NCBI RefSeq assembly: GCF_900068895.1
Contig: NZ_CDPK01000004.1
Location: 95,158-159,157 of the forward strand
Length of the DNA: 64,000 bases
Direction of reading: 5' to 3'
From: Erwinia sp. ErVv1
Lineage (GTDB): Bacteria; Pseudomonadota; Gammaproteobacteria; Enterobacterales; Enterobacteriaceae
The translations under genes and the position numbers were made by a program. The notes below the pieces were generated by a model that worked only from the letters and a program-made list of their open reading frames with translations, was not told the DNA's origin and ran no database searches. Of this stretch, positions 47,551 to 59,245 are shown piece by piece; position 1 is the first letter of the stretch; every line of letters begins with the position of its first letter.

Positions 47551-50500
47551 CTAAAACTCAAACTGATAAAGTAAATCCAGCGCCTGATCGATACCAGACA
47601 CCGCTTCCAAATAGAGTTTAGGCATCAGGCGATAACGCAGGGTTAGCGTCGCCAGTGAATCAAATATGCCAACACCGTATTTTACCTGCAGACCCGGCAG
47701 TACATAGCCGCTAACCTGGACCTGCTGACTGTCACCGACGCCAGCCGTATCCAGCGCCAGATTACTCACGCCGAAGGTCTCCCCGATTTTACCCACAACC
47801 TGACCACTTTGTGCAAGCCCCAATCCTACCAGCGCTGAGGTTATTGCACTGCTATCGCTACCGCTCGCATCCAGTCCCTGTCCGCGAAGCAGATAAGAGA
47901 GCGCTTCCTGCTGTGACATGGTGGGGTCAGCGAAGACTTCGGCCTTCGGCTCATCTGCCAGCCCGGTTACGCGAACGCCTGCGGTCACGTCGTCTTCCGT
48001 GGCCTCCGGATTACGGATTGCCTCGATGTTCAGATAAGGCTGATCCGGCGGTCCGGCAAACTGTAGCTCGCCCTTACGCACGATAAGATCCTGTCCATAG
48101 GCGTGAAAACGGCCAGATGGAATATTGATCTGACCGTTCAACCCCAGACCGCGCTTATCCTGCACCAGCTTCAGGTCACCGTTCAGGCTGGCCTTCAGGC
48201 CGAATGCGCTGAGCCGCACGTCATCTCCGACGTGAATAACCAGATTACTGTTAATCGGGATCGCCGCGGTTTTCGGGGCCACCGGCTTCAGGTCTTTATC
48301 CAGCAGCACTTCGTCTGATGATACGCCTACCGCACTTTCGGGAACCTCCTGCACGGTGATACGCGCCCAGGGAATATCCACGCGCCCGTCAAGATTGAAC
48401 ATCTGCGGCGTCGCTTCAAATACCAGATCCGGAGAGACATCCATCCGCACCATCGGCGGCACGGTAACCCGGACCTTTTCGCCCTTCGCCGCCACGCGTG
48501 CACGCCAGGCGTCCAGCTGCTGCCAGTCGGCATCACCGTTAAGCGCAATCTGTCCGTGGGAGGTCTTAATCAGCCCTTCCAGCGTTGAGCTCATGCCGTT
48601 AAAGACCATGTTCAGGCTGGCTGAGGTCAGTTCGACCGGCATAAAGCTGCCCTGTACATCAACGTCCTTCAAGCCCAGCTGACCAAATACCTGGGGCTGT
48701 TGCAGGTTTCCGCCCAGTCGCAGGTTGCTGTTAAGCAGGCCCGCGATCTTCTCACCCTTCATCAGTGCCGGATTCAGCATCGCCAGCGACAGGCTGGCAA
48801 TATTAACGTTGCCGGAGAGGGTGCGCTTACCCTGCGGGTCGGCAATCTGCACGTTGCCGTTAAGCTGGCCGTTGTTCGCGATGCGGATCAGCCAGTCGAG
48901 CTGAGCACGACCGTCGTGCAGCCCGGCGTTAAGGTTTAGCTGGTCGAACGCAATGGGCAGTTTATTGCCCTGCACGTCCTGCACCACCTTCACCCCGTTA
49001 CCTTTCAGCGTCACGCGCCCCTGTGGCAGACCGCCGTCAGCTTTCCAGGTGACGTCGGCATCACCGGTGAATACGCCGCTGAGTGCGGTCTCTTCGCCGA
49101 GGAAGGGTTTCGCCATCGCCAGATCGAAGCGGTTCAGCACCACTTTGGCATGGCCGGATGGACCTGCCTCAATGGTTTGCGGGACGCAGATCTGCGCATT
49201 CGGATTTTGCCAGCAGTGCGGCCCAATGCTCACCGTCTGCTTCGCGTTCAGATAATCCAGTGCGATGGCGCGGGTCAGGCGCCATTCCCCTACCGGCGTA
49301 TCGAAGCGCGTATTGTTCAGCGTCCCGGTCCAGCGCTGTGCCTGACGATCAAAACTGCCGTTTAGCGCCAGCTGTCCGGAAACCGGCTGCCCGCTGATAT
49401 TAAGCTTCAGCTGATGCTGCTTCTCATCGCCGCTGGCATCCAGCGTAACCAGAGAGAGGTTGAGCGCATCCTGTTTGATCCGCTCGACGCGCAGCGCCAG
49501 CTTACCTTTAATCTCATCCCCTGAGCTAACGTCGCCTTTTAGCGTCGCCCGGGCAATACTCAGCGCCTGCCAGCGCAGCCCGGCGCCAGTCACGTCGGCC
49601 AGCAGCTGCGGCGCCTTCAGATCGCCACGCGCTTTAATCGTCCCTTTCACCACGCCGCCCAGACCGGGAAGCGCGTTATCGAGGTGTGCGGCATCTATAT
49701 TGGCATCCAGCGCCAGCTTGTCGCCGAGGGAACCCTTAACATCAAGATTATTACGCCCCAACACCAGCTTCAGGCCGGGTATATCCCACTGGTTGTAGCT
49801 GTTGCCATACAGGGAGCCGTCGGCGGTCACCGCATTCTGCTTCACGTTGCCGCGCAGCTTCAGCTCCGGCACGCGCACCTGCCAGCTGCCGCCATAGAGG
49901 CTGCCACGGGTGGTGATTTTCCCTTCCAGCTTCGCCGGCCAGTCCGGATACTGCTTCGCAGTATTAATCCCGGAGAGCGTCAGCTCACTGCGCCAGCTGA
50001 TAGCTTTGCTCCAGTCCACCAGCGCCGTCAGATCGGTATTACCCTCCAGCGCCGCCAGCCTGAGTTTGTCCAGCGAGAAGTGTTCAACGTCGCCTTTGCC
50101 GTTCAGGGTGAGCGTCGCGGGGGGAATGCCCTGCCCTTTCAGGGCGGTCCTGAGCGACATCACGTAATCCGTCGCCTTACCCTTAAAGCTGAAGTTCAGG
50201 TTATCCGCCTGGTACTGGGTTTCCCCGTTCAGCGGCCAGCGCAGCTGCGCGCTTTGTAGCGCAAGCGACAGAGGCAGCCCGGCCTCGGCCAGCCTGGCAC
50301 CGGCATCCAGCTGCGCCCGCAGCGGGCCGGAAAGGTTGAGCGCCAGGTTTAGCTGCTCGCGCAGGCCGCCGCTGACGGTCATTTTGATCTTCTCACCTTT
50401 GACCGGATCAAAATTCAGCGCGCTGTTGAGCGTGAAGCTGACCGGCCAGTTACCCGCCAGCGTAGCCTCTCCCTGTGCGTTGAGGCGTCCCTGAGGCGAA

Positions 50501-51321
50501 TCCACCGCCAGCGTCTCCAGCTGTAGCTGGCGATCCTGGGTTTTGGCCTTCACCAGCAGGCGGTTAATGGCAATGTCGGTATCGCCAGTAATACGCAGCT
50601 GTTCGCCCAGCAGCTGCTGTACGTCGACGTCCAGCGGCATTTTGAAGTCGGGCAACTCCGGCAGCAGAGGCTTAGCAAACATCGCCTTTAGCGTCTCACC
50701 CAGCGGCTGCTCATCCGCTTTCGGCTGCTGTACCTTTGGCTGAACCACCTGCTTATCGGCCACCTGCGCGGCCTTAGGCAGCGCAATCAGCAGCCCCTGA
50801 ATATGGGTCGGCATCAGGGTCAGTGCCCGCTGCTGCCAGTGCATACCCGAGGTGAAGTCGGCCAGCGAAATTGCCGTATCATCCACCTTAACGGTGATAT
50901 TGTGCAGCGCCAGGCGGCGAAGCGTAATCGGGTAAGGCGTACTCAGATCGCCCGTCGACGTATCTTTATCCTGCGTCTCTGCTGCGGGCGTCATTTTTTT
51001 GCTATCAACCGCCACGTTAACGTCTTTCAGGGAGAAGTCGTTAACGCAGAATGCGCTGTGCCTCAGACAGCCCAGCTGCAAGGCCAGGTGAACTTCCCCG
51101 GCGTTAACCGTCACGCCCGGCATCTGATACTGCACGCCTTTGAGGGTCAGGTTTCGCCAGCCGCCGTCGATCTGTTTAATCTGCAATCCCGGCACCCAGC
51201 GCGATGCGCCGTTCAGCACCAGATGCAGGCCGGTTGTAGTGCCCACCAGGAAGGCGATTGTGCCCAGCAGCAGCATAATGAAAATCAGAATGCCGATCAG
51301 GACCTTTTTCCAGCGACTCAT
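47551..51321 (-). CDS. tamB: Inner-membrane TamB of the translocation and assembly module
   Basis: 1256 residues (E. coli 1259). A single N-terminal membrane anchor (about 7-28) is followed by a very long AsmA-like beta-taco of amphipathic strands. The conserved C-terminal DUF490 domain ([28 protein letters not shown]) ends in an aromatic residue (LLYQFEF). TamB spans the periplasm, bridges to TamA and takes part in phospholipid transfer to, and assembly of, the outer membrane. Its ATG overlaps the tamA stop by 4 bp. Confidence 0.97.
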   Translation of the reverse strand: MSRWKKVLIGILIFIMLLLGTIAFLVGTTTGLHLVLNGASRWVPGLQIKQIDGGWRNLTLKGVQYQMPGVTVNAGEVHLALQLGCLRHSAFCVNDFSLKDVNVAVDSKKMTPAAETQDKDTSTGDLSTPYPITLRRLALHNITVKVDDTAISLADFTSGMHWQQRALTLMPTHIQGLLIALPKAAQVADKQVVQPKVQQPKADEQPLGETLKAMFAKPLLPELPDFKMPLDVDVQQLLGEQLRITGDTDIAINRLLVKAKTQDRQLQLETLAVDSPQGRLNAQGEATLAGNWPVSFTLNSALNFDPVKGEKIKMTVSGGLREQLNLALNLSGPLRAQLDAGARLAEAGLPLSLALQSAQLRWPLNGETQYQADNLNFSFKGKATDYVMSLRTALKGQGIPPATLTLNGKGDVEHFSLDKLRLAALEGNTDLTALVDWSKAISWRSELTLSGINTAKQYPDWPAKLEGKITTRGSLYGGSWQVRVPELKLRGNVKQNAVTADGSLYGNSYNQWDIPGLKLVLGRNNLDVKGSLGDKLALDANIDAAHLDNALPGLGGVVKGTIKARGDLKAPQLLADVTGAGLRWQALSIARATLKGDVSSGDEIKGKLALRVERIKQDALNLSLVTLDASGDEKQHQLKLNISGQPVSGQLALNGSFDRQAQRWTGTLNNTRFDTPVGEWRLTRAIALDYLNAKQTVSIGPHCWQNPNAQICVPQTIEAGPSGHAKVVLNRFDLAMAKPFLGEETALSGVFTGDADVTWKADGGLPQGRVTLKGNGVKVVQDVQGNKLPIAFDQLNLNAGLHDGRAQLDWLIRIANNGQLNGNVQIADPQGKRTLSGNVNIASLSLAMLNPALMKGEKIAGLLNSNLRLGGNLQQPQVFGQLGLKDVDVQGSFMPVELTSASLNMVFNGMSSTLEGLIKTSHGQIALNGDADWQQLDAWRARVAAKGEKVRVTVPPMVRMDVSPDLVFEATPQMFNLDGRVDIPWARITVQEVPESAVGVSSDEVLLDKDLKPVAPKTAAIPINSNLVIHVGDDVRLSAFGLKASLNGDLKLVQDKRGLGLNGQINIPSGRFHAYGQDLIVRKGELQFAGPPDQPYLNIEAIRNPEATEDDVTAGVRVTGLADEPKAEVFADPTMSQQEALSYLLRGQGLDASGSDSSAITSALVGLGLAQSGQVVGKIGETFGVSNLALDTAGVGDSQQVQVSGYVLPGLQVKYGVGIFDSLATLTLRYRLMPKLYLEAVSGIDQALDLLYQFEF

Positions 51322-53057
51322 AGTTCAGGCCCCAGTCCGATATAAAACTGTATGTCACGATCTTCGTCATCACCCACCGGGCGGGCGATATCCAGCTTGA
51401 TTGGCCCCACCGGTGACTGCCAGCGCACGCCAAAGCCCGCGCCCGTTTTCACGTTACTCTGTTTGATGTCGTTTACCGCTTCACCGGAATCAATAAACAC
51501 CGCGCCCCACCACTTGCCGGTGACGTTGTACTGATACTCCAGCGATCCGGTTGCCAGCTTTGAGGCACCGGTTAGCTTACCGTCGTCATCGCGCGGGGAG
51601 ATGCCTTTGTATTTGTATCCACGGATGCTGCGATCGCCCCCGGCAAAAAAGCGCAGATCGGGCGGAACACGCTCAAAATCGCTGGTTTCAATCCAGCCAA
51701 GGTTGCCACGCACGACAAAGCGGTTTTTTTCTCCCAGGGTACGGATCCAGACGTTCTGCGCCTGCACCACGGCGAAATCAACATCCGAACCCCATGTGGT
51801 ATCGGAGACGTCCAGGGAGTAGCGCTGGGAATCGCCCCAGACCGGCATCAGCCCGCCGCGCGAACGGGTACGGTTGATGCTCACGCCGGGGTAGATAAGC
51901 ATGGTGGTATTGGTGACGTTACCCTGGGTAAAGTGATCCAGGCTCCAGCGCAGGTTTATGGCCCGCTGCCAGCCGGAGGAAGACTCCCAGTAGCGCGATG
52001 CCGCAAGGGTCGAGGAGTCTGCTTTGGTGTCATTCAGATCGGTACGCTTGAGTCCGCCCTGCAACAGGTAATACTGTTCGATCGGGCTTTTCAGCAGCGG
52101 GATCTTGTAGCTGAAATCCAGCTGCTGTTCGGGTGCGGAGATGTTTGCGCTGGTGGTAAAGCTATGGCCGTAAGAGTTAACCCAGGGCCTTTTCCACGTC
52201 GCCTTAACGCGCGGGCCCACGTCGGTAGAATAGCCCACGCCGGTTTCAATGGTATTTTCGGTCCGCGGGGTGACCACGCCCTGCAGCGGCAGTACTTTGG
52301 TCTTACGGGATTTGTCGAATTCAGGTGCTACCACGACCGAGTTAAACCAGCCGGTAGCAGAAAGTCTGCGGTTCAGTTCGGCCAGATCGCGCGAGCTGTA
52401 GTAGTCGCCTTTCTTAAAGGGCACCAGATTCTGCAGGTACTCTTCCCGGATCTGTGAGCCTTCAAAGCTGACGCTGCCAAAGCGATACCGCTGGCCGCTG
52501 TCATAATCAATATCCCAGAACGCCTCGTGACGATCGACCGACACGCCAAGCTGGCTTTTGGTAAAGTCGCCGTCGAAGTACCCTTTGCGCAGGGCCATAT
52601 TGCTGAGCGAGCTTTTGAATTTGTCGTATTCACCGTGATTGAGCACGCTGCCAATTTTGCTTTTGCCGCCCTGCACCAGAGCCTGATAGTCAGCGTCGGT
52701 GCGGCCTTCACCGCGAATAATGACCGTTTCGCCCGCCAGCTTAACGGGCTTACCCGGCTTGACGTTGGCCACCAGCAGCGGTCTTTTACCGCCTGCCGGC
52801 GGCGGGAGCAGGCTAAACTCGATGGTAGGCTCATAGTAGCCCAGCGCCTTCAGGCCCTCTTTGACCGCCTCGCTTACGCGCGCGCGAAAACGCCCATCGG
52901 CGGAGATTTCATCGCTGGAGATGGTCGAAAGCCTCGCCCGCACGTTTTTCTGTAATTCCCCGGATAACCCTGTCACCTGCAATCGCACGGTCGCTGCCTC
53001 TACAGCGGGTGCGGCAGCGATCAGACAGATCATGCAGTAAAGATGAATTCGTGGCAC
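51318..53057 (-). CDS. tamA: Outer-membrane TamA (Omp85 family)
   Basis: 579 residues (E. coli 577). A signal peptide (about 1-21, ending VEA) precedes three POTRA domains (about 22-265) and a 16-strand Omp85 barrel. The barrel carries the lid-lock loop motif [19 protein letters not shown] and a C-terminal strand [12 protein letters not shown]. It is the first gene of tamA-tamB-ytfP. msrA, its usual neighbour, is not found on the other side. Confidence 0.97.
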   Translation of the reverse strand: MPRIHLYCMICLIAAAPAVEAATVRLQVTGLSGELQKNVRARLSTISSDEISADGRFRARVSEAVKEGLKALGYYEPTIEFSLLPPPAGGKRPLLVANVKPGKPVKLAGETVIIRGEGRTDADYQALVQGGKSKIGSVLNHGEYDKFKSSLSNMALRKGYFDGDFTKSQLGVSVDRHEAFWDIDYDSGQRYRFGSVSFEGSQIREEYLQNLVPFKKGDYYSSRDLAELNRRLSATGWFNSVVVAPEFDKSRKTKVLPLQGVVTPRTENTIETGVGYSTDVGPRVKATWKRPWVNSYGHSFTTSANISAPEQQLDFSYKIPLLKSPIEQYYLLQGGLKRTDLNDTKADSSTLAASRYWESSSGWQRAINLRWSLDHFTQGNVTNTTMLIYPGVSINRTRSRGGLMPVWGDSQRYSLDVSDTTWGSDVDFAVVQAQNVWIRTLGEKNRFVVRGNLGWIETSDFERVPPDLRFFAGGDRSIRGYKYKGISPRDDDGKLTGASKLATGSLEYQYNVTGKWWGAVFIDSGEAVNDIKQSNVKTGAGFGVRWQSPVGPIKLDIARPVGDDEDRDIQFYIGLGPEL

Positions 53058-53618
53058 GCTTACTCCTGGTTTTATAGCCGTCCCCTGGTCCAGATGGGCA
53101 TGACGTCTTCTGGTAACTCGTCCTGATGTTCAGGGTGGTGTTAATCATGGCAAAGTTTTGCCTGATTTCACCCTTATTTAACCGATAAAGCTAAAATTTT
53201 GACTTATTGTGCGTAAAGAATTGACATGATACAACATATGATCGTGATTGAATGTAAATCGGACGGCTATGGAAGGGAGATGCTCACCAAAGAAGCGCTC
53301 ACTTCGTAAAGCTCGCCGTACGCGATCGCGGCAGGGACGAAAGCGGGTCTGTCGAGCGCCGCAATTGTAAGCACTCGCCACCACGGCTATAATCCCCAGC
53401 ACGGACCGCAATGCGGACCGTCGATACAATTCTGCCCCGGCGTTATTACCCGGTGCAGACATTTTTGGCACGGACAGCCGACCCTGACTGAACGGGATCT
53501 CACGTTCGCAGATCCTTATGCGCTGCCCAGGCCAAAAATGACAGGTGATTAACCCAAGGCCAGGTTTCAGGCGCTTCACTCTGATTGCTACTGAATCGTG
53601 CCATATTATGGATGTTCT
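53058..53618. other. Intergenic region between tamA and paeA; expected msrA absent
   Basis: In E. coli msrA occupies this interval. No MsrA-like sequence (for example the GCFWG active-site motif) is readable in any frame. The region holds a strong plus-strand promoter (53365-53393) and a 33-codon Arg/Lys-rich frame (53269-53370); see findings. Confidence 0.55.
53365..53393 (+). promoter_or_regulatory. Sigma-70 promoter upstream of paeA
   Basis: TTGTAA (53365-53370), a 17-bp spacer and TATAAT (53388-53393). Transcription would start near 53400, leaving an unusually long leader of about 220 nt before paeA. Confidence 0.65.
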
Positions 53619-54944
53619 ATGTTAGACAGCTTGCTTGTCATCTTACTGCTGATTGCGGTCAGTTCATTTTTCTCTCTTTCAGAAATCTCGCTGGCGGCGG
53701 CACGCAAAATCAAACTGAAACTGCTGGCTAACGACGGCAATGTGAATGCCCAGCATGTGCTAAAAATGCAGGAAACCCCGGGGATGTTCTTTACCGTGGT
53801 GCAGATTGGGTTGAATGCGGTTGCTATCCTCGGCGGTATCGTCGGTGACTCGGCCTTTTCTCCGGCCTTTCGCTCGCTTTTTCTGCGCATTGTCAGCCCC
53901 GAGCGCGCCGAGCAGCTGAGCTTTGTGTGCTCCTTCACCCTGGTGACCAGCCTGTTTATTCTGTTTGCCGATCTGTTCCCTAAGCGTTTGGGCATGATTG
54001 CCCCCGAGGTCATTGCCCTCAAAATCATCAACCCAATGCGGCTGTGCCTGTTTATTTTCCGCCCGCTGGTGTGGTTTTTTAACGGCGGAGCCAACATTAT
54101 TTTTCGCCTGTTTAAAATCCCGCTGGTGCGTAAAGACGACATCACCTCTGACGATATTTACGCGGTGGTGGAAGCCGGTGCGCTGGCGGGCGTGCTGCGT
54201 AAGCAGGAACATGAACTGATTGAAAACGTGTTCGAACTGGAGTCACGCACCGTTCCCTCGTCGATGACCTCGCGTGAAAATGTGGTGTGGTTTGATCTGC
54301 ACGAAGACGAAGAGAGCCTGAAGAAAAAAATCGCCAACCATCCCCACTCCAAGTTCCTCGTATGTAATCAGGATATCGACCATATCGTAGGCTATGTGGA
54401 CTCTAAAGAGCTGCTGCTGCGCGTACTGGGGCACCAGAGCATGGCGCTTAACAGCGGCGTACAGATCCGCTCTGCGCTCATCGTGCCGGATACCCTGACG
54501 CTATCGGAAGCGCTGGAAAGTTTTAAAACCGCCGGAGAAGACTTTGCGGTGATCATGAATGAGTATGCGCTGGTGGTGGGGATCATTACCCTTAATGACG
54601 TGATGACCACGCTGATGGGCGATCTGGTCGGTCAGGGAATGGAAGAGCAAATTGTTGCCCGCGATGAAAACTCATGGCTGGTCGAGGGCGGTACGCCGAT
54701 AGATGACGTCATGCGCGTACTGGATATTGATGAGTTTCCTCAGTCTGGCAACTATGAAACCATCGGCGGCTTTATGATGTTTATGCTGCGTAAAATCCCC
54801 AAGCGCACCGATTTCGTTAAGTTTCACGGCTACAAGTTTGAAGTGGTCGATATCGACAGCTATCGCATCGATCAGCTGCTGGTTACGCGCATCGTTGCGC
54901 GCCCACCGACGGCTCCGGTACTGCCTGACGCTGTCGAAGAATAA
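53619..54944 (+). CDS. paeA: Polyamine exporter PaeA (YtfL; CNNM/CorC type)
   Basis: 441 residues (E. coli YtfL 447). An N-terminal DUF21/CNNM membrane domain has four helices and the SEISLAAARKIKLKLL loop. A CBS pair follows (SSMTSREN to LTLSEALESFKTAGEDFAVIMNEY), then a CorC-type C-terminal domain (GNYETIGGFMMFMLRKIPKRTD). The E. coli homologue protects stationary cells from cadaverine and putrescine. I start at ATG 53619 (MLDSLLVILLLIAVS), aligning with E. coli; the frame opens at 53598. Confidence 0.94.
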   Translation: MLDSLLVILLLIAVSSFFSLSEISLAAARKIKLKLLANDGNVNAQHVLKMQETPGMFFTVVQIGLNAVAILGGIVGDSAFSPAFRSLFLRIVSPERAEQLSFVCSFTLVTSLFILFADLFPKRLGMIAPEVIALKIINPMRLCLFIFRPLVWFFNGGANIIFRLFKIPLVRKDDITSDDIYAVVEAGALAGVLRKQEHELIENVFELESRTVPSSMTSRENVVWFDLHEDEESLKKKIANHPHSKFLVCNQDIDHIVGYVDSKELLLRVLGHQSMALNSGVQIRSALIVPDTLTLSEALESFKTAGEDFAVIMNEYALVVGIITLNDVMTTLMGDLVGQGMEEQIVARDENSWLVEGGTPIDDVMRVLDIDEFPQSGNYETIGGFMMFMLRKIPKRTDFVKFHGYKFEVVDIDSYRIDQLLVTRIVARPPTAPVLPDAVEE

Positions 54945-54979
54945 TCAGTCTGTTGGAAATTCAGGTCTGGCAGAAACAA

Positions 54980-55009
54980 GTAAGGCGCGAAATTCGCGCC
55001 TTACTTTTT
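54980..55009. terminator. Terminator between paeA and ytfK
   Basis: GTAAGGCGCGAA (54980-54991) pairs with TTCGCGCCTTAC (54993-55004). A TTTTT tract follows on the plus strand. Confidence 0.88.
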
Positions 55010-55033
55010 CCCCCCGCGCAGGCGGATGGAGGA

Positions 55034-55240
55034 TTAGTTAAATTCTGTCTGCATACGCAGGACCTGACGGTTCACTTCTGACATCACGCTGTAGTGCTGT
55101 TTGTCTTTGATACGCGGGAGAAGAATTTTCCCCTTATCGAACTCGAAAGCGCCTACGTCTTTTATATACAGCCTGCCACGAAAGAGAATTTTAACGTATT
55201 TAGCAACCTGCAGCGGGTTATATCGCTGAAAGATCTTCAT
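55034..55240 (-). CDS. ytfK: YtfK (DUF1107), SpoT-interacting stringent-response protein
   Basis: 68 residues; the first 40 are identical to E. coli YtfK ([20 protein letters not shown] onward). It ends [10 protein letters not shown]. In E. coli YtfK binds SpoT and tips it toward (p)ppGpp synthesis during phosphate or fatty-acid starvation. The ribosome site is AGGAG, 7 nt upstream. It is divergent from ytfJ. Confidence 0.96.
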   Translation of the reverse strand: MKIFQRYNPLQVAKYVKILFRGRLYIKDVGAFEFDKGKILLPRIKDKQHYSVMSEVNRQVLRMQTEFN

Positions 55241-55552
55241 TGTGGTTCAACTCCTGAAAATGATGCTCGCTGCGTCGTGTCCAGGCTTGGTACGAAGCTT
55301 TGCAGCGAAAAGTGGATTTACTATAGACCAGGATCGCCTTCCTGAATTCCTAAAATCAAACTTTCTTACTGTTATTACATATCCTGACAGTACGCTCTGT
55401 CATATCAACGCGGGCAAAGAGTATAAACCTTCAAAGCGCACGGATTTGTGCAGTGTGTTGCAAAGATGTTATACCAATGCGACATAAGCATCATCTCCGT
55501 TTACTATTGCAATAACATGACCATCTGGTCGGATCAGATCCCAGGAGCCTCT
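55241..55552. other. Divergent intergenic region ytfK/ytfJ
   Basis: 312 bp without a gene, AT-rich toward ytfJ. It must hold both promoters. I could not identify a clear PhoB box or a clean -10/-35 pair. Confidence 0.4.
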
Positions 55553-56110
55553 ATGTCGCCCATTCGCGCGTTTTTGATTCCCGTTGCTTTACTGTTCGCC
55601 GTGCAGGCAGGCGCGCATGATTTTGTCCTGGGAGAGCGCGTATCACCCATCGGTATTGCGGATAAGGGTGAACTTGTCTACCAGCAGAACAGATTTAGCT
55701 ACGCGAAATGGAACAGCGCCCACCTGGTGGGGAAAGTGCGCATCATTCAGCACATTGCAGGGCGTTCATCTGCCAAAGAAAAGAATGCGGCACTGATAGA
55801 AGCGGTGAAGGCCGCAGGACTGCCGCACGATCGCTACCAGACCACCACCCTGGTCAATACTGATGATGCTATTCCCGGTACCGGCATGTTCGTCAGCAGC
55901 AGCATCGAAAACAATAAAAAACAGTATCCCTGGTCGCAGTTCATCGTTGACGACCAGGGCGTGGCAAAAAAAGCCTGGCAGCTGCAGGATGGGGGGTCAG
56001 CCATTATCGTGCTGGATAAAGAGGGGAAAGTGCGCTTTGCAAAGGATGGCGCACTGACTCAGGATGAGGTGAAACAGGTGCTCGCGCTGGTGCGTCGTTT
56101 AGTCGGATAG
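55553..56110 (+). CDS. ytfJ: YtfJ-family periplasmic thioredoxin-fold protein
   Basis: 185 residues (E. coli 184). Signal peptide about 1-21 (ending AGAHD), then a thioredoxin-like body lacking a CxxC motif. The conserved blocks include GKVRIIQHIAGRSSAKEKNAALIEAVKAA and YPWSQFIVDDQGVAKKAW. Its function is unknown. I start at ATG 55553, which has CAGGAG 6 nt upstream; the long upstream frame extension is not a signal peptide. Confidence 0.93.
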   Translation: MSPIRAFLIPVALLFAVQAGAHDFVLGERVSPIGIADKGELVYQQNRFSYAKWNSAHLVGKVRIIQHIAGRSSAKEKNAALIEAVKAAGLPHDRYQTTTLVNTDDAIPGTGMFVSSSIENNKKQYPWSQFIVDDQGVAKKAWQLQDGGSAIIVLDKEGKVRFAKDGALTQDEVKQVLALVRRLVG

Positions 56111-56198
56111 CCAGAGGGCCAGCTATCCGAACAGTCGGGCAAGTGAAGCGTCGCGGCTTGCCAGTCCGGACAACAGGCAAGCCGCCCCGCGCAGGCGG

Positions 56199-56939
56199 TC
56201 AGAATATTGATACGCGAAAGCCGGGATTGAGAAAAGATTCGCGTGGGGCATAATCCAGCGTACGGCCCTGCCAGTCATGGACATGCGCCCCGGCAGCTAC
56301 CGCGACGGCATGCCCCGCCCCCGTATCCCAGATATTCGTCGGCCCAAAGCGGGGGTAAAGCTGTGCTTTCCCTTCTGCCACCAGGCAAAACTTAAGCGAC
56401 GAGCCAATGGCGATGGTCTGGTGCTCGCCCAGCTGGCTCAAATAGTCCTCAAGTTCGGTATCGCTGTGCGAACGGCTGACAACGACCAGCGGCGGCCGCG
56501 CCTCGCGCACCTGAATCTGCTCCCGGTGACCGCCCTCTTCCTTCCAGGCTTTCCCCTCTGCTGCCGAGTACATCACGCCCAGCACTGGCGCATACACCAC
56601 GCCCATAACCGGCCTGCCGTTCTCAATAAGGGCGATGTTTACGGTGAACTCGCCGTTGCGCTTGATGAACTCTTTCGTCCCATCCAGCGGATCAACCAGC
56701 CAGTAGCGCTGCCAGGCCTGGCGGACATCCCAGGCTGGAGGATCTTCCTCAGAGAGTACCGGGATCTCCGGTGATAATGCTGAAAGCCCGGCGAGGATCA
56801 CCCGGTGTGCGGCGATATCCGCAGCCGTCACCGGCGAGTCGTCCTGCTTATGAGAAATATCAAGCGGTGCCTGCCCATCATAGACCCGCATAATGGCGTC
56901 TCCCGCTTCCCGCGACAGCTGGCAAATTTTCTCTAACAT
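56199..56939 (-). CDS. cysQ: 3'(2'),5'-bisphosphate nucleotidase
   Basis: 246 residues, the same as E. coli CysQ, which degrades PAP formed during sulfate assimilation. Inositol-monophosphatase-fold motifs: LSEEDPPAW, the metal site [11 protein letters not shown] and [17 protein letters not shown]. It is divergent from cpdB, as in E. coli. Confidence 0.97.
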   Translation of the reverse strand: MLEKICQLSREAGDAIMRVYDGQAPLDISHKQDDSPVTAADIAAHRVILAGLSALSPEIPVLSEEDPPAWDVRQAWQRYWLVDPLDGTKEFIKRNGEFTVNIALIENGRPVMGVVYAPVLGVMYSAAEGKAWKEEGGHREQIQVREARPPLVVVSRSHSDTELEDYLSQLGEHQTIAIGSSLKFCLVAEGKAQLYPRFGPTNIWDTGAGHAVAVAAGAHVHDWQGRTLDYAPRESFLNPGFRVSIF

Positions 56940-57185
56940 GCTTCACCTCTTGATTTGCGTCTTATTTCCGGTATCAAAAGCATACTTTATTATTCATCTC
57001 AGAACCTGCGGTTTGTGGTCGTTCCCTCCCTTAAGACAAATAAAATCCGATTACCGCACTGTCATAAGACGTAAATATTTGTGTGAGATCACATATCTGT
57101 GAGACACCAGGTAACATTCCTTTTAAAAGCTGAGATGTTGATAGCCGAAAAACAGAGGGTATCGGCGATAAACAAGGAGAGAACG

Positions 57186-59126
57186 ATGATAAAACCCTGC
57201 CTGACGCTGGCAGCACTGCTGGTCAGCACCACTATCCATGCGGCAACGGTAGATTTCCGCCTGCTGGAGACGACCGATCTGCACAGCAATATGATGGATT
57301 TTGATTACTACAAAGATACGCCAACTGAAAAATTTGGCCTGGTCCGTACCGCGACGCTCATTGAGGCCGCCCGAAAAGAGGCGACCAATAGCGTACTGGT
57401 TGATAACGGTGACATTATCCAGGGTAGCCCGCTGGGCGACTATATTGCCGCCAGAGGGCTAAAACAGGGGGAGGTGCACCCGGTATATAAAGCGATGAAC
57501 CAGCTGGATTATACCGTGGGTAACCTGGGTAACCATGAATTTAACTATGGACTCGATTATCTTCATAAAGCGATCGACGGCGCCCGGTTCCCCTATATCA
57601 ACGCCAATATTATCGATCTCAAAACCGGTAAGCCCCTGTTCACGCCCTGGCTTATCAAAGAGATACAGGTGACCGATCGGGAAGGGAAATCCCACCCGTT
57701 GAAAGTCGGCTACATTGGCTTTGTCCCGCCACAGATTATGGTGTGGGATAAAACCAATCTTAGCGGCAAAGTTAAAGTGGATGATATTACCGAAACGGCC
57801 AGGAAATGGGTGCCCATCATGCGTGCGCAGGGCGCTGATATCATTGTCGCCATCCCTCACTCCGGCCTGTCCGGCGATCCTTACAAAGCAATGGCAGAAA
57901 ACTCCGCCTACTATTTGAGCCAGGTGCCCGGTATTAATGCCATCCTTTTTGGACACGCTCACGCCGTCTTCCCCGGAAAAGATTTCGCGACCATCACGGG
58001 GGCTGATATCAGCAAAGGTACGCTGAATGGTATTCCGGCCGTGATGCCCGGCATGTGGGGCGATCATCTCGGCGTCGTGGATCTGGTGTTAAACAACGAT
58101 GCGGGCCGCTGGCAGGTTAGCGAAGCAAAAGCTGAAGCACGCCCGGTATATGACAATGCCTCAAAGACATCCCTGGCGGCTGAAGATACGTCGCTGGTGA
58201 AGGTGCTGGAGGAGGATCATAAGGCCACCCGCGCTTTCGTTGGCAAACCGGTGGGTAAATCAGCCGATGTGATGTACAGCTACCTGTCGCTGGTGCAGGA
58301 TGACCCGACCGTCCAGATAGTTAATAACGCTCAGCGCGATTATGTGCAGCACTTTATCCAGGGCGACCCGGATCTGGCCAACCTGCCGGTGCTGTCGGCA
58401 GCAGCCCCCTTTAAAGCGGGTGGGCGTAAAAACGATCCCAGCAGCTATGTCACCGTAGAGAAGGGTGAACTGACCTTTCGTAACGCCGCCGATCTCTATC
58501 TTTACCCCAATACGCTGGTAGTAATGAAAGTGAGTGGCGCAGAGGTAAAAGAGTGGCTGGAGTGCTCAGCAGGCCAGTTTAACCAGATTGACATACACAG
58601 CAGCCAGCCACAGTCGCTGATCAACTGGAATTTCCGCACCTATAATTTTGATGTGATTGACGGAGTGGACTACCGCATCGACGTTACCCAGCCTGCCCGT
58701 TATGACACCGATTGCCAGCTGATTAATGATAAAGCCTCGCGCATTCAGCATCTGACCTGGCAGGGCAAGCCTGTCGATCCTAAGGCCACTTTCCTGGTGG
58801 CGACCAATAACTATCGGGCCTACAGCGGGAAATTTGCCGGTACGGGTGAGTCACATATCGCCTTTGCATCACCGGATGAAAACCGTAGCGTGCTCGCCGC
58901 CTGGATCCGCGCACAGACTAACGCGCAGGGGGAAGTCAAACCCCAGGCAGATAATAACTGGAAGCTGGCCGCAATTAAGAGCCCAACGCCCTTAGATATT
59001 CGCTTTGAGACATCACCGGATGAAAAGGCCGGGCAGTTTATTCAGCGGCATGCCCAGTATCCTGTTGAGTTAAAAGGAACGGACGAAACTGGCTTTGCTA
59101 TCTATCAAATAAATTTGCAAAAATAG
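57186..59126 (+). CDS. cpdB: Periplasmic 2',3'-cyclic-nucleotide phosphodiesterase/3'-nucleotidase
   Basis: 646 residues (E. coli 647). Signal peptide about 1-18 (ending IHAA), then a metallophosphatase domain with [39 protein letters not shown] and [10 protein letters not shown], and a C-terminal nucleotidase domain. It scavenges cyclic and 3'-nucleotides in the periplasm. I start at ATG 57186, with AAGGAG 6 nt upstream; the frame is open to 57099. The terminator lies at 59191-59229. Confidence 0.96.
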   Translation: MIKPCLTLAALLVSTTIHAATVDFRLLETTDLHSNMMDFDYYKDTPTEKFGLVRTATLIEAARKEATNSVLVDNGDIIQGSPLGDYIAARGLKQGEVHPVYKAMNQLDYTVGNLGNHEFNYGLDYLHKAIDGARFPYINANIIDLKTGKPLFTPWLIKEIQVTDREGKSHPLKVGYIGFVPPQIMVWDKTNLSGKVKVDDITETARKWVPIMRAQGADIIVAIPHSGLSGDPYKAMAENSAYYLSQVPGINAILFGHAHAVFPGKDFATITGADISKGTLNGIPAVMPGMWGDHLGVVDLVLNNDAGRWQVSEAKAEARPVYDNASKTSLAAEDTSLVKVLEEDHKATRAFVGKPVGKSADVMYSYLSLVQDDPTVQIVNNAQRDYVQHFIQGDPDLANLPVLSAAAPFKAGGRKNDPSSYVTVEKGELTFRNAADLYLYPNTLVVMKVSGAEVKEWLECSAGQFNQIDIHSSQPQSLINWNFRTYNFDVIDGVDYRIDVTQPARYDTDCQLINDKASRIQHLTWQGKPVDPKATFLVATNNYRAYSGKFAGTGESHIAFASPDENRSVLAAWIRAQTNAQGEVKPQADNNWKLAAIKSPTPLDIRFETSPDEKAGQFIQRHAQYPVELKGTDETGFAIYQINLQK

Positions 59127-59190
59127 TGCGGGGTATCGAATAATTCCGATAAAATGAAACGTCCTGTACGGGAGAGTAAATAGATAAATG

Positions 59191-59229
59191 AAAGCCAGCC
59201 CCAATTAATCTATAAGGGCTGGCTTTTAT
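59191..59229. terminator. Bidirectional terminator between cpdB and the double-glycine peptide gene
   Basis: AAAGCCAGCCC (59191-59201) pairs with GGGCTGGCTTT (59216-59226). T-rich sequence follows on both strands' downstream sides. Confidence 0.85.
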
Positions 59230-59245
59230 TTGGGCAGTAATTAAC

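Noticed and set aside
53178..53579. 133-codon minus-strand frame in the tamA-paeA gap, considered as msrA remnant
   Set aside because: No MsrA motif in this or other frames; the translation shows no domain pattern.
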